In this document: piece by piece, positions 34,754 through 42,701 of the stretch | How the letters are laid out: every line of letters starts with the position of its first letter | Numbering within the stretch: the stretch's first letter is position 1 | Origin: Akkermansia sp. | GTDB lineage: Bacteria > Verrucomicrobiota > Verrucomicrobiia > Verrucomicrobiales > Akkermansiaceae | DNA length: 45,009 nt | Direction of reading: 5' to 3' | NCBI GenBank assembly: GCA_030535795.1 | Contig: JAUNRE010000008.1 | Span: 1 to 45,009, forward strand | Position numbers and translations under genes: made by a program | The notes under the pieces: model-generated | Told to the model about the DNA's origin: nothing | The model's database searches: none | What the model saw: only the letters and a program-made list of their open reading frames with translations

Positions 34754-35530
34754 ATGAAACCGAGCAATTTATACGCCATCATACTGACACTTACCTATGC
34801 CCTGCTTTTCTGGCTGGGTAACAGCGACCACAATACCGCCTCCGGCTGGAACAAAGAGGTAGCCCCCTGGCTGGGCGAGCTCCCCGCAGGAGTGGAGTCG
34901 GAAACAGTACGAGCAAAAACGGCAGATGGATACCCCTGCACCTACTACCTCATCCCTCACAATGAGGAAATGAAACAAAAAATCATCTCCACATTCCAAC
35001 TGATAGAGGGAAAACCGGGATACTATTTCAGTGAAGGCATCACCCCCCTATACCCGGAGGACAAGGAGGTTGACCTCAAAACATTTGAAACGATTTACCC
35101 TATTTTGGAAGTGGAACAGAGAGGCTTGCGCTTTTGCCCGAATGACGCCAACACGCAAGGGAACCCCTCTGCGGTCAAATTTATCGACATCCCCTATCCG
35201 CAATACCTGCCGGACTCAGCCACGGAGATGCAGCGCTCGCTGATGCTGGCCGTGCTGTGTTATATGTTCCCCGGGGTATTCTGCTGCGTAGGCTGGCTGT
35301 GGATTCAAAAGAAACCGATTCGCAGCAGAGAGACACTCATCATCTGCCTTGCCATACCTGCCGCCGTGGCCTTTGTCGGCGCCTTTGCGGATTTTTATAT
35401 TCACGGCTTCCACAGGAACTACGCCGTGTTCAGTGCCGTGTTCAGTGTTGTCACCAACCTCATCAGCGCCGGCATCGTCATAGCGCTCACAGCCCCCGTC
35501 AAGTACCTCTGGAGGACAATATGGAAATAA
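34754..35530 (+). CDS. Hypothetical membrane protein
   Basis: A 258-residue protein with TM helices at about 5-22, 160-182, 193-214 and 222-249, and a soluble domain of about 135 residues between the first two. The soluble part is probably extracytoplasmic. I recognise no family. The last 100 residues align with the following 128-residue protein (GWLWIQKKPIRSRET against GWLWVQRRPILSAET, and matching helix spacing), so the two are paralogues and one is a shortened form. It starts 11 bp after the secreted protein gene and ends 4 bp before the next start, indicating an operon. Confidence 0.65.
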   Translation: MKPSNLYAIILTLTYALLFWLGNSDHNTASGWNKEVAPWLGELPAGVESETVRAKTADGYPCTYYLIPHNEEMKQKIISTFQLIEGKPGYYFSEGITPLYPEDKEVDLKTFETIYPILEVEQRGLRFCPNDANTQGNPSAVKFIDIPYPQYLPDSATEMQRSLMLAVLCYMFPGVFCCVGWLWIQKKPIRSRETLIICLAIPAAVAFVGAFADFYIHGFHRNYAVFSAVFSVVTNLISAGIVIALTAPVKYLWRTIWK

Positions 35531-35534
35531 CGCC

Positions 35535-35921
35535 ATGAAATACTGCGCGCTCTATACCCTGCTGCTACCGCTTGTTTACGTACTGGGCTGGGTGCTCTTC
35601 CGCTACACGGTGGAGAGCCTGCCGCCTGCCGGCATATTGACACTGTTGCTGATTTGCTATCTATTGCCGGCGCTGCTGTGCAACATCGGCTGGCTATGGG
35701 TGCAACGGCGCCCGATATTGAGTGCCGAGACTCCCTACATCTGTTTTGCTCTGCCCCTGATTTTCACGGTGGTAAGCAACATAGTAGGCGTCTATTTCGG
35801 TGAATATGACGGAATCAACACAATCATCGGGCACGTCATCATCTTTGTGAGCAATGCCCTTTGCATCGCCGGCATAGTAGCAATTACAGCGCTGGTTTGG
35901 CTCCTGAAGAGGTGCCGTTAG
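35535..35921 (+). CDS. Small four-helix membrane protein, paralogue of the preceding gene
   Basis: A 128-residue protein with four hydrophobic helices at about 3-22, 33-56, 65-88 and 98-123. From residue 30 on it parallels the C-terminal 100 residues of the previous protein, including the GWLWVQRRP loop after helix 2. It lacks the large soluble insert. No family or function is recognised. Its stop codon overlaps the stop of the convergent gene on the other strand by 3 of 4 bases (TTAG). Confidence 0.65.
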   Translation: MKYCALYTLLLPLVYVLGWVLFRYTVESLPPAGILTLLLICYLLPALLCNIGWLWVQRRPILSAETPYICFALPLIFTVVSNIVGVYFGEYDGINTIIGHVIIFVSNALCIAGIVAITALVWLLKRCR

Positions 35922-36589
35922 TTCACCATGCCGAAGCGCATGGCATACTCCAGCGCGAGGTTGCCGGCGTAGGTATGGGCGGAAACATCACTTCCTTCGC
36001 TCCGGTAGCAATCATACTCCCACGGCAGCAGGCTATCATCGCAATCGCCGTTGATTGTCTGCTCGCGCCAACGGTACTCGTTCATCACGTCCTGGACCAC
36101 AGACCGCTGCGCAGGTGTCAGCAGTGCGAGTTTCTCGCGGCTATTCCATGAGGTATGGCTCATAACGAAGAAAATGCTGTCCGTACACATAAAATCAGGC
36201 CGCAGAAGGTACTGGCGCAGATAGGCCGGCAGCACATAACAAAAGGCTTTCGGCTCCAAATATTGCAAAGCATCCTCACAAGCGCGCAACAACTGCGGCT
36301 CGAGAGCCCGCCAATCATGGCGCGGAGTGGTATCCACGGCATCCAGGTAACGAATAGCCGCCGGGGAGCGGTAATCATCCTCCGCCAACCCGCCGCTCAA
36401 CAGGCTGATACCCGGTGGGCAATTCTGCCCGGCAAAAGCGGACTCCAAGCGCTCCAGCAGAGCCACTTGGCGCGGACAAAGCTCGACTTGGGGATTCTCA
36501 ACCAACACATGTTCCGCTATTTGCAGCAGCTCGGCCAGCAGAGCCTCGTGGCGTGCCACATCAGCCTTGTCATCAGGGGTGAGTTTCAT
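35918..36589 (-). CDS. Hypothetical protein, DUF6714-like
   Basis: A 223-residue soluble protein with no signal peptide or TM helix. The central part (ACEDALQYLEPKAFCYVLPAYLR, residues about 112-135, then DSIFFVMSH) resembles the pattern of DUF6714 proteins, a family of unknown function often found near immunity or contact-system genes. The assignment is from memory of the pattern and tentative. No toxin gene is adjacent. It converges with the small membrane protein gene, with overlapping stop codons. It is transcribed in the same direction as folD but separated from it by the folD terminator hairpin, so it needs its own promoter, which I could not identify. Confidence 0.6.
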   Translation of the reverse strand: MKLTPDDKADVARHEALLAELLQIAEHVLVENPQVELCPRQVALLERLESAFAGQNCPPGISLLSGGLAEDDYRSPAAIRYLDAVDTTPRHDWRALEPQLLRACEDALQYLEPKAFCYVLPAYLRQYLLRPDFMCTDSIFFVMSHTSWNSREKLALLTPAQRSVVQDVMNEYRWREQTINGDCDDSLLPWEYDCYRSEGSDVSAHTYAGNLALEYAMRFGMVN

Positions 36590-36591
36590 GA

Positions 36592-36630
36592 TAAATCAAA
36601 GAGCCACTCACACAATAGCGCGAGTGGCTC
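36592..36630 (-). terminator. Probable terminator of the secretin-folD operon
   Basis: A 9-bp perfect inverted repeat (GAGCCACTC, 36601-36609, with GAGTGGCTC, 36622-36630) has a 12-nt loop. On the minus strand it is followed by TTTGATTTAT. It begins 15 bp after the folD stop and ends just before the start of the DUF6714-like gene. Confidence 0.7.
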
Positions 36631-36644
36631 AAGAAAGGCAAGAA

Positions 36645-37523
36645 TCAGCGAGTCAACTGGCGACAGGCTTTCACCGTGTTCGCCATGAGCATGGCTATCG
36701 TCATGGGGCCTACCCCACCGGGTACGGGTGTAATGGCGGAGCACTTGTCTTTTACCGCCTCAAAATCCACATCACCCACAATGCGGTAGCCGCGCGGACG
36801 CGTGGCATCCGGTATGCGATTGATACCGACGTCTACAACAACGGCGCCATCCTTCACATAATCAGCCTTCACCATCTCAGGACGCCCTACGGCTGCCACA
36901 ATGATGTCCGCCGTGCGGCACACAGCGGGCAAATCAGCCGTCCGGGAGTGCGCAATCGTAACCGTGGCGTTAGCCTTCTTGCTGACGAGCAGATTCGCCA
37001 TGGGCTTACCCACAATCAGACTGCGGCCAATCACGACAGCGTGCTTGCCGGCGGTAGGAATGCCGTATGCCTTCAGCAACTCCATGCAACCGAGCGGGGT
37101 GCAAGGCACAAAGCCTTCCTCATCTTCCAGCACAAGCTTGGCCACGTTGGCAGGATGGAAACCATCCACATCCTTACGCGGGTCGATATTGAGGATAACA
37201 GCTTCCTCATCAATGTGAGGCGGAGGCGGACTCTGCACCAGAATGCCGTGGATGCGGTCGTCGGCATTAAGCTGATGAATGAGCTCCACCAGCTGCTCCT
37301 GGGTCGTATCTGCCGGCAGTTCCCACTTCTGGGAATAAAGCCCCAGCTCCTCGCATGCGCGAACCTTGGAGCCCACATATACTTGGGAGGCAGGGTCTTC
37401 ACCCACCAACACCACAGCCAGACCGGGCGTCTTTCCCTGTGCTTTCAGCTCTGCAATCTCAGCGGCAAGACCCTCGCGAATCTTAGCAGCAACAGCTTTT
37501 CCGTCAATAAGTGTAGTAGCCAT
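36645..37523 (-). CDS. folD: Bifunctional methylenetetrahydrofolate dehydrogenase/cyclohydrolase
   Basis: A 292-residue cytoplasmic enzyme interconverting 5,10-methylene-THF and 10-formyl-THF with NADP. Motifs: [17 protein letters not shown] with the catalytic Lys, the nucleotide-binding [14 protein letters not shown], and the C-terminal [19 protein letters not shown]. Length is normal. The usual VQLPLP segment reads [10 protein letters not shown] here, a local variation near the substrate pocket. The start is 12 bp from the upstream acyltransferase stop, so it is cotranscribed with it. Its position at the end of an envelope-gene operon has no obvious functional meaning. Confidence 0.96.
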   Translation of the reverse strand: MATTLIDGKAVAAKIREGLAAEIAELKAQGKTPGLAVVLVGEDPASQVYVGSKVRACEELGLYSQKWELPADTTQEQLVELIHQLNADDRIHGILVQSPPPPHIDEEAVILNIDPRKDVDGFHPANVAKLVLEDEEGFVPCTPLGCMELLKAYGIPTAGKHAVVIGRSLIVGKPMANLLVSKKANATVTIAHSRTADLPAVCRTADIIVAAVGRPEMVKADYVKDGAVVVDVGINRIPDATRPRGYRIVGDVDFEAVKDKCSAITPVPGGVGPMTIAMLMANTVKACRQLTR

Positions 37524-37535
37524 ATATTCAGCAGT

Positions 37536-38228
37536 TTAATTATCAATTTCCAGTGGCCCGAAGTCGGGGCTGCCGTGGGCAAGCGCCTGCTCTACCATGC
37601 GGCAATACTCAGCCTGCTGTTCGTCTGTAATATCAGCAGGCACGTAAATCTTTTTACCCCAGGTAATAGTCACGCGGGAGAAAGGTTTGGGAATGACAAA
37701 TCCATCCCAGGCCTTGTTGATGCGCCAGTAGGAGGAATAATCAATACATGCGGGGATGATGGGGAACCCACTCATGGAAGCCAGACGCACCACACCGGGA
37801 CGGCACTTGTAGCGGGGGCCCTTGGGGCCATCAGGTGTCAGGCACATCATGCCGCCCTCATTGAGGGCTCGCATCATATCGCGGAACCCGGCAGCCCCAC
37901 GCCGATGGCTGGAGCCGCGCACCGAGCGCACGCCGTAATTTTTTGCCACCGTAGCTAACATGGTGCCATCCTTACTGGCACTCGTCAGAATGCACATGGT
38001 CAATTTGCCTTTCACCAGGTAGCGGAAAACGTGCATAGGCGAAAAGACACGGTTATGCCAAAGCGCGATAACACACTGGTAATCCCCCATCTTATCATCG
38101 GGTCCCTCCAGACTGACGATACGCTTACGCAAGGTTGCGCAAAAGCAGGCCATGATAAACCAGACGATGTGACCGAGCGGTACGGTCCACCATTTCTTTC
38201 TTACCTCGTTGGAATCAGTCGTGGGCAT
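37536..38228 (-). CDS. Lysophospholipid acyltransferase family protein (DUF374 type)
   Basis: A 230-residue protein with an N-terminal hydrophobic segment (about 15-32) and the blocks of the DUF374/LPLAT family: ALWHNRVFSP (catalytic His region), SASKDGTMLA, VRGSSHRRGAAG and TPDGPKGPRY. Members are thought to transfer acyl chains to lipid A-like or phospholipid acceptors at the inner membrane; the acceptor here is unknown. It lies between the AsmA-like gene (15 bp) and folD (12 bp) in one operon. Linkage with an AsmA-like protein and a secretin fits an envelope role, which is inference. Confidence 0.85.
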   Translation of the reverse strand: MPTTDSNEVRKKWWTVPLGHIVWFIMACFCATLRKRIVSLEGPDDKMGDYQCVIALWHNRVFSPMHVFRYLVKGKLTMCILTSASKDGTMLATVAKNYGVRSVRGSSHRRGAAGFRDMMRALNEGGMMCLTPDGPKGPRYKCRPGVVRLASMSGFPIIPACIDYSSYWRINKAWDGFVIPKPFSRVTITWGKKIYVPADITDEQQAEYCRMVEQALAHGSPDFGPLEIDN

Positions 38229-38243
38229 ATGTTTGCAAGAGCT

Positions 38244-40052
38244 TTACAGGGATGGGAATACGGAGGAATCCACCGGCTGCGTCAGGCTACCTGACGGCGA
38301 GAAGGGATCAGCCGGTTTATTGTTAAACGGATCGGGGGTGTCAAAAGGATTGGTATTCTTGCGCGGCAGGAAAGGATTGCCTGAGTTGTTGGGCTGAGCG
38401 GGAGCCTCTTTCTCGCCGGCAGCTTCCTCGGCGGCCTCAGTGGCAGCATTGGTATCGCCGGAAACACTGTGTGAAGAGCCGAGATATTTATCGCTGAGCG
38501 CGTCAATATCAATGTTTTCAAACGGCGTACGTGCGGGACGCTCGGCACGCTGCGCCGCAGCCTGACGATCCAGCTCATCTGAGTTATCCGTGGGAGCATT
38601 GGCCACACCGGAAAGTGTGGTATTCACCCATGCCATGACACCATCATCTCTGAAAATGGGGTCAGCAGCACCATCCGGATACTCAACGTGCGTCAGGCCT
38701 GCGGGTATCCCGTAGGTAAGATTGCCGGAAAGTGCATTATCTGCACCCACAATCATCTTACCGCTCAGAGACATCAAATCCGGCTCGCGCATATCCTCAT
38801 CGGTAAATGAGATGCTGATATCCTCCCCTTCATGCGCCAGGGAGACACGCCCCTTCTTAATGGTCGGCGGCATGTAGGGGCGACGCTTGGTCGGTTCAAT
38901 GTGCTCGATGATAGCCAACACGGCCGGCAGAGAAGTCAGGCGGATATTTTTTAAGCCGAATAAGCCACTGAACACGGGTCTTTCAGCCACAAAGGGGAGC
39001 GAAACGGTAAAGGTAGGCTTGTTGCGACCCACGCTTGCGGCAACGGTGGAAGCCGTAAAGAAATGGGAAAAGCGGCCCTGAGAAAAATCGGCAAAGTTCA
39101 TGTTGTCGGCATCTGCCTGCAGGGGCTTATCAAGCGCATCTCCCTGTGCCAGACTACCGCTGATTTCAAGATAGGAATCCGCTTTCTTGCCCTTTTCGCG
39201 CATGATTTCTGTCGTGGCTCGCATGCGGATGTTCTCGAGAGCCATCGTGGAAATCTGAACACGCCCATCCATGAGCTCCATGGGCTTCCAGCCGCGCAGG
39301 TGCAGGCGTCCGCCATTCATTATCAGCACTCGCGAATCTTTCGATTTGGCCGGGAAATACATGTAGGCCGAGGCATGCTCCACCATGAAAGGAGCTTTAT
39401 CCCCTTCTCCCATGCGGCACAGGAAATCATCGCATACCACACGGCTGATGTCCCACAGCTGCTCACCCTGCCAGGCCGGGATATCGAGTTTTTGAACCCC
39501 ATCGCGCAGGGTGACACCGGCGCGCGCCATCTTCACTTCATCAAACTTTAAGACGCCGGTAAAAAATGACGATGTGGCAAGCACGCCGGAAATATCGCTC
39601 ATCTCAGCGTGAGCCACCATGCCCTCGCCTTCAAACTCAATCACGATGCTGCTTGCCTTGAGCGTAAGGCCATCGAGTCGTCCCCCCGTCAGGCGCACAT
39701 TCTCAGCCCCAAGAGCCTCGCACATGCTCATTTCGAGCTCTCGGAAGTAGTCGTCACTGGCCAGTCGCGACATGCGGAAGGCAATCAGTCCCACCAGCGC
39801 TCCCACCAGCAAAAATAAAATCAACAGGCCATACACAAAGCTGCGGCGCGTACGACGAGCCTTCTCATCGTTGGACACCATGACCTTACGCTTCTTGACC
39901 ACGCGTATGGCCTTGGTGCCGTCGGCTCTCACCACCACCTCGCGTGATTTCTCGCTGGACGGGCGGTCGGCGTTGAGCTGATTAATAATATTGCGAACCT
40001 GCGAATCTCGGTCTTCGCGGCTTGTGTACTTTTCGTCTTCTATCTTTCCCAT
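38244..40052 (-). CDS. AsmA-like membrane-anchored protein of unknown function
   Basis: A 602-residue protein. A basic cytoplasmic N-terminus (1-68) precedes one TM helix (about 70-92). A long beta-rich extracytoplasmic part (about 95-470) has the LxGGRLDGLTL and MSDISGVL style of AsmA/TamB-like proteins. The C-terminus (about 480-602) is a disordered Ala/Glu/Pro/Asn-rich tail with several NPF motifs (GNPFLP, TNPFDTP, DPFNN, DPFSP). I cannot name a close family. It starts 15 bp after the secretin stop, so it may help assemble the secretin or place lipid in the outer membrane; both are speculation. It is one of very few genes here with an SD-like sequence. Confidence 0.65.
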   Translation of the reverse strand: MGKIEDEKYTSREDRDSQVRNIINQLNADRPSSEKSREVVVRADGTKAIRVVKKRKVMVSNDEKARRTRRSFVYGLLILFLLVGALVGLIAFRMSRLASDDYFRELEMSMCEALGAENVRLTGGRLDGLTLKASSIVIEFEGEGMVAHAEMSDISGVLATSSFFTGVLKFDEVKMARAGVTLRDGVQKLDIPAWQGEQLWDISRVVCDDFLCRMGEGDKAPFMVEHASAYMYFPAKSKDSRVLIMNGGRLHLRGWKPMELMDGRVQISTMALENIRMRATTEIMREKGKKADSYLEISGSLAQGDALDKPLQADADNMNFADFSQGRFSHFFTASTVAASVGRNKPTFTVSLPFVAERPVFSGLFGLKNIRLTSLPAVLAIIEHIEPTKRRPYMPPTIKKGRVSLAHEGEDISISFTDEDMREPDLMSLSGKMIVGADNALSGNLTYGIPAGLTHVEYPDGAADPIFRDDGVMAWVNTTLSGVANAPTDNSDELDRQAAAQRAERPARTPFENIDIDALSDKYLGSSHSVSGDTNAATEAAEEAAGEKEAPAQPNNSGNPFLPRKNTNPFDTPDPFNNKPADPFSPSGSLTQPVDSSVFPSL

Positions 40053-40061
40053 GTATTATTA

Positions 40062-40068
40062 CCTTCCT
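40062..40068 (-). promoter_or_regulatory. Shine-Dalgarno-like site of the AsmA-like gene
   Basis: On the minus strand AGGAAGG lies 9 nt before the ATG at 40052 and overlaps the secretin stop codon. It is the only clear SD-like match I found before a start codon in this window, so it stands out against an otherwise SD-less gene set. Confidence 0.5.
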
Positions 40069-42557
40069 CAGAATTTATCCGTGTTCATGGACGGGCGTTC
40101 ACCGGTCGCCACGTCACGGCCAGTCGGGTCGATGACATCAACCTTTGCAAAATAGATAAGAGCCTTGCGCTTCTTCTGTTCGCCGGAAGAACGGAACAAG
40201 CGCCCCACGAGCGGCAGGTCGCCCAACACGGGCACCTTGTCCTCGAATCGCACAACGCTGGCTTCCTTCAATCCACCCATCACAATCACCGTACCGGGAA
40301 CAACCGTTATCTTGGTGTTCTCGACATAACGCTTAATCATGGGCTGCAGAATGTAGTTCGGATTAAGCTGGAAATACTCAATCTTACCATCGCCGGCCCA
40401 CATGGCGGAATGAATGGGGCTGCCCCAGTTGATGAAGCCTTCGAACTCATTGGTGGTGGAGGTAAGAGCCAGCGTGACGAAACGCCCGTTCTCGGAAATT
40501 TCAGCGCTGTGCACCTGTAAAATGGTACCGATACCGCCTATGGTATCCTCGGTCATACCAAATCGGACGAAATCGGACGGCGTAGCACCAATAGCAGCCG
40601 TGGAGCCACTGTTCCCCACGTTGTTGTTGTTATTATTGTTGTTGTTATTGTTCCAGTTGTTGCCGTTCATCGCCGCAATCTGCGGAGCCTCCCAAGTTTC
40701 CGGGAAGAACATTTCGCGCACATTGGCAAACACCACCTGCTCCTCAGCGCCGGGGCTGAAAATGATGCGGGGATTCTGGAGAATATCAGCACCCTTATTC
40801 TGGGCAAGGCCACGCATAACAACCGTCACATCACCCGTTTCCCAGACGCCGCGCACACCGAAAATAGCGGGAGAAACAGCTGTTTCTGCGCCACGGAACG
40901 ACGCCACGGAGCCGGTGTTAATCAGGTTGTCGAGCGAGGCAGAACCGGCAGAGAACACCTGCTTACCGCTGCGAAGACCACCGGTTATCAAGGCACCTTC
41001 CTGGCCACCCTGCACACGAGTCTCGCCGTTGAAATACGTTCCATCCGTCTCCTGGCCGCCGGCCAGATGCAGCGACCCGTTGATATTGACATTCAGCAAC
41101 CAATCAAAGCCCAACTGCTTCAAATCGTCCTCCGACACCTCCATGGCAATGACGTTGAGCACAATCTGACGCTCTTCCTCCAGCGGGGTATTGAGCAAAT
41201 CTTCAATCTCGGAGAGGTTGTGAGCCGTGTTGCGCACGGCAAGACGGCGGGTGGAGGGAGAATAGCGAGCCGTGGCGCCTTCGGGGAAGGAAATTCCCAT
41301 CTGCTTGAGCACCTGCACCGGGTTGACGCGGCGCACCGCCATGCGGCCACCGCCGGTCTCATCGGCGAACCCCTCCTCCTCATCCTCCTCATCTTCATCT
41401 TCCTCCTGCGCTGAGGGGTCGAAGAAATGCGGCGGCACATTGAACGTACGGTCCATCAGCGGGCCGAAATCACGCCCGGAGTAGGAAAGTTCCACACCGG
41501 TGGGGGTGAAGTAGTAGCTGATGCCCAGCTGATTCACCAGCATATCCAGCACCTCTTTCACCGAAACTTGCGTCAGGGTCAGGCGCACGGTCTGCCCCAT
41601 CAGTCGCTTATATGCCTCGGAATCAGGGCGTCCGAAGTTTGTGGTGACGTTGATATGGCGCTCTGCCCCATTGCTTTCAAAGCGCTTAATCTGATTCTGC
41701 AACACATCCACCACATCGGTGATAGTCGCTTCATCAAAAGCAATCTGCGGAATAATCATGTCGGAGAGACGCCGAGCAAACGACTCCTGCACCTCCGCAT
41801 CCACTCCGGCTACAAACTCACCGCCGCTCTGCATGTCCACCGGGGCACCATCCGTTACCGACTCCTCCCACAGCTTATCCACATCGGAGAGCATCTTGGC
41901 ACGATTTGAAGAGCGAGCCACTTGATAGTACGCGGACTGGTGGCGGCGAGCCGACTCCATGCCATGACGCGCGGCTTTGTTGTACGGGTCAATCTTCAAC
42001 ACACCGCGGAAAGAATCCACGGCATCATCATACTTACCAAGGTCAATCTGGCCGTAGGCGAGCTCTAACAGGCGCTTCACCTCCTCCACATCGCCAATAT
42101 GCTGCGGCGTCAGAGCCGGGTTGTGGCGAACAGGATCCGAGGTATGCAGCAGCTCCACCTCCGCGCGCTTGTTGTCCGGAGCCAGTTGCAGAGCTTCCCG
42201 CAGGAATGAGATAGCCTCGTCATAGCGGCCTACGGTGCGGTAATCAATGGCACGGGCAATCAACGCATCGGACAGACTTTGCTTCACAAACTGCTCAAAG
42301 CGCTTACCGGAAGGCGTATCCGTCTTGGGCAGCGTCAGCAAAGCACTGCGGTAGTGCTCCACAGCCTGCGTATATTTACCGGCCTTGTAGGCGTTTCGTG
42401 CCTCCTGCACCAGCTGGCGGGCATCGCGAGCAGCTATCTCACGGCGAGCGGCCTCCGGAGTACCGGCTGTTTCCAAGGCAGAGAGCGAGGGCACCAGGGA
42501 GAGCGACCCCATGGCGATAAGAGAGAAAATTGAAGTACGAGAAAACGGTCTCATCAT
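40068..42557 (-). CDS. TPR-containing outer-membrane secretin (GspD/PilQ family)
   Basis: An 829-residue exported protein. After a signal peptide (about 1-28, ending PSLSA), TPR helices fill about 35-190 (QLVQEARNAYKAGKYTQAVEHY is one). N-type secretin domains follow (about 230-450). The secretin core (about 455-810) has QIVLNVIAMEVSEDDLKQLGF, GADILQNPRI and the signature VPVLGDLPLVGRLFRS. It would form the outer-membrane gate of the type II secretion or pilus system whose ATPase, platform and pseudopilin genes lie at the window's left end. An 11-residue Asn run is embedded in the core. The start at 42557 is chosen because a promoter ends about 7 nt upstream; in-frame ATGs at 42575 and 42599 lie inside that promoter. 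Confidence 0.92.
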   Translation of the reverse strand: MMRPFSRTSIFSLIAMGSLSLVPSLSALETAGTPEAARREIAARDARQLVQEARNAYKAGKYTQAVEHYRSALLTLPKTDTPSGKRFEQFVKQSLSDALIARAIDYRTVGRYDEAISFLREALQLAPDNKRAEVELLHTSDPVRHNPALTPQHIGDVEEVKRLLELAYGQIDLGKYDDAVDSFRGVLKIDPYNKAARHGMESARRHQSAYYQVARSSNRAKMLSDVDKLWEESVTDGAPVDMQSGGEFVAGVDAEVQESFARRLSDMIIPQIAFDEATITDVVDVLQNQIKRFESNGAERHINVTTNFGRPDSEAYKRLMGQTVRLTLTQVSVKEVLDMLVNQLGISYYFTPTGVELSYSGRDFGPLMDRTFNVPPHFFDPSAQEEDEDEEDEEEGFADETGGGRMAVRRVNPVQVLKQMGISFPEGATARYSPSTRRLAVRNTAHNLSEIEDLLNTPLEEERQIVLNVIAMEVSEDDLKQLGFDWLLNVNINGSLHLAGGQETDGTYFNGETRVQGGQEGALITGGLRSGKQVFSAGSASLDNLINTGSVASFRGAETAVSPAIFGVRGVWETGDVTVVMRGLAQNKGADILQNPRIIFSPGAEEQVVFANVREMFFPETWEAPQIAAMNGNNWNNNNNNNNNNNVGNSGSTAAIGATPSDFVRFGMTEDTIGGIGTILQVHSAEISENGRFVTLALTSTTNEFEGFINWGSPIHSAMWAGDGKIEYFQLNPNYILQPMIKRYVENTKITVVPGTVIVMGGLKEASVVRFEDKVPVLGDLPLVGRLFRSSGEQKKRKALIYFAKVDVIDPTGRDVATGERPSMNTDKF
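40620..40652 (-). repeat. AAC/AAT trinucleotide tract encoding poly-Asn
   Basis: Eleven consecutive Asn codons, a mixture of AAC and AAT, lie within the secretin core just after NGNNW. Codon mixing argues against recent pure slippage. It probably encodes a surface loop. Confidence 0.85.
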
Positions 42558-42570
42558 GGTAAGTGCATAT

Positions 42571-42599
42571 ATCATATCAGATACACGGCGCAAAGTCAC
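42571..42599 (-). promoter_or_regulatory. Promoter of the secretin operon, nearly leaderless
   Basis: On the minus strand GTGACT (42594-42599) and TATGAT (42571-42576) are 17 bp apart. A start near 42564 leaves about 6-7 nt before the ATG at 42557. It lies in the gap after the rpoD terminator. Confidence 0.55.
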
Positions 42600-42631
42600 T
42601 CACAAAGTGAGCCAACAACGAAAAAAGACGC

Positions 42632-42673
42632 AAAAAAACAGCGCACGCACTCGGTAGGAGCACATGCGCTGTT
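42632..42673 (-). terminator. Rho-independent terminator of rpoD
   Basis: AACAGCGCA (42637-42645) pairs with TGCGCTGTT (42665-42673). On the minus strand the hairpin runs into a T7 tail (complement of 42632-42638). It starts 29 bp after the rpoD stop. Confidence 0.88.
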
Positions 42674-42701
42674 GAAAAAACAAGCAGTCCGAAAACGCGC
42701 G

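Noticed and set aside
36567..37958. Plus-strand open frame (463 codons) over folD and the acyltransferase gene
   Set aside because: Shadow of two well-supported minus-strand genes. Composition is His/Arg-rich without motifs.
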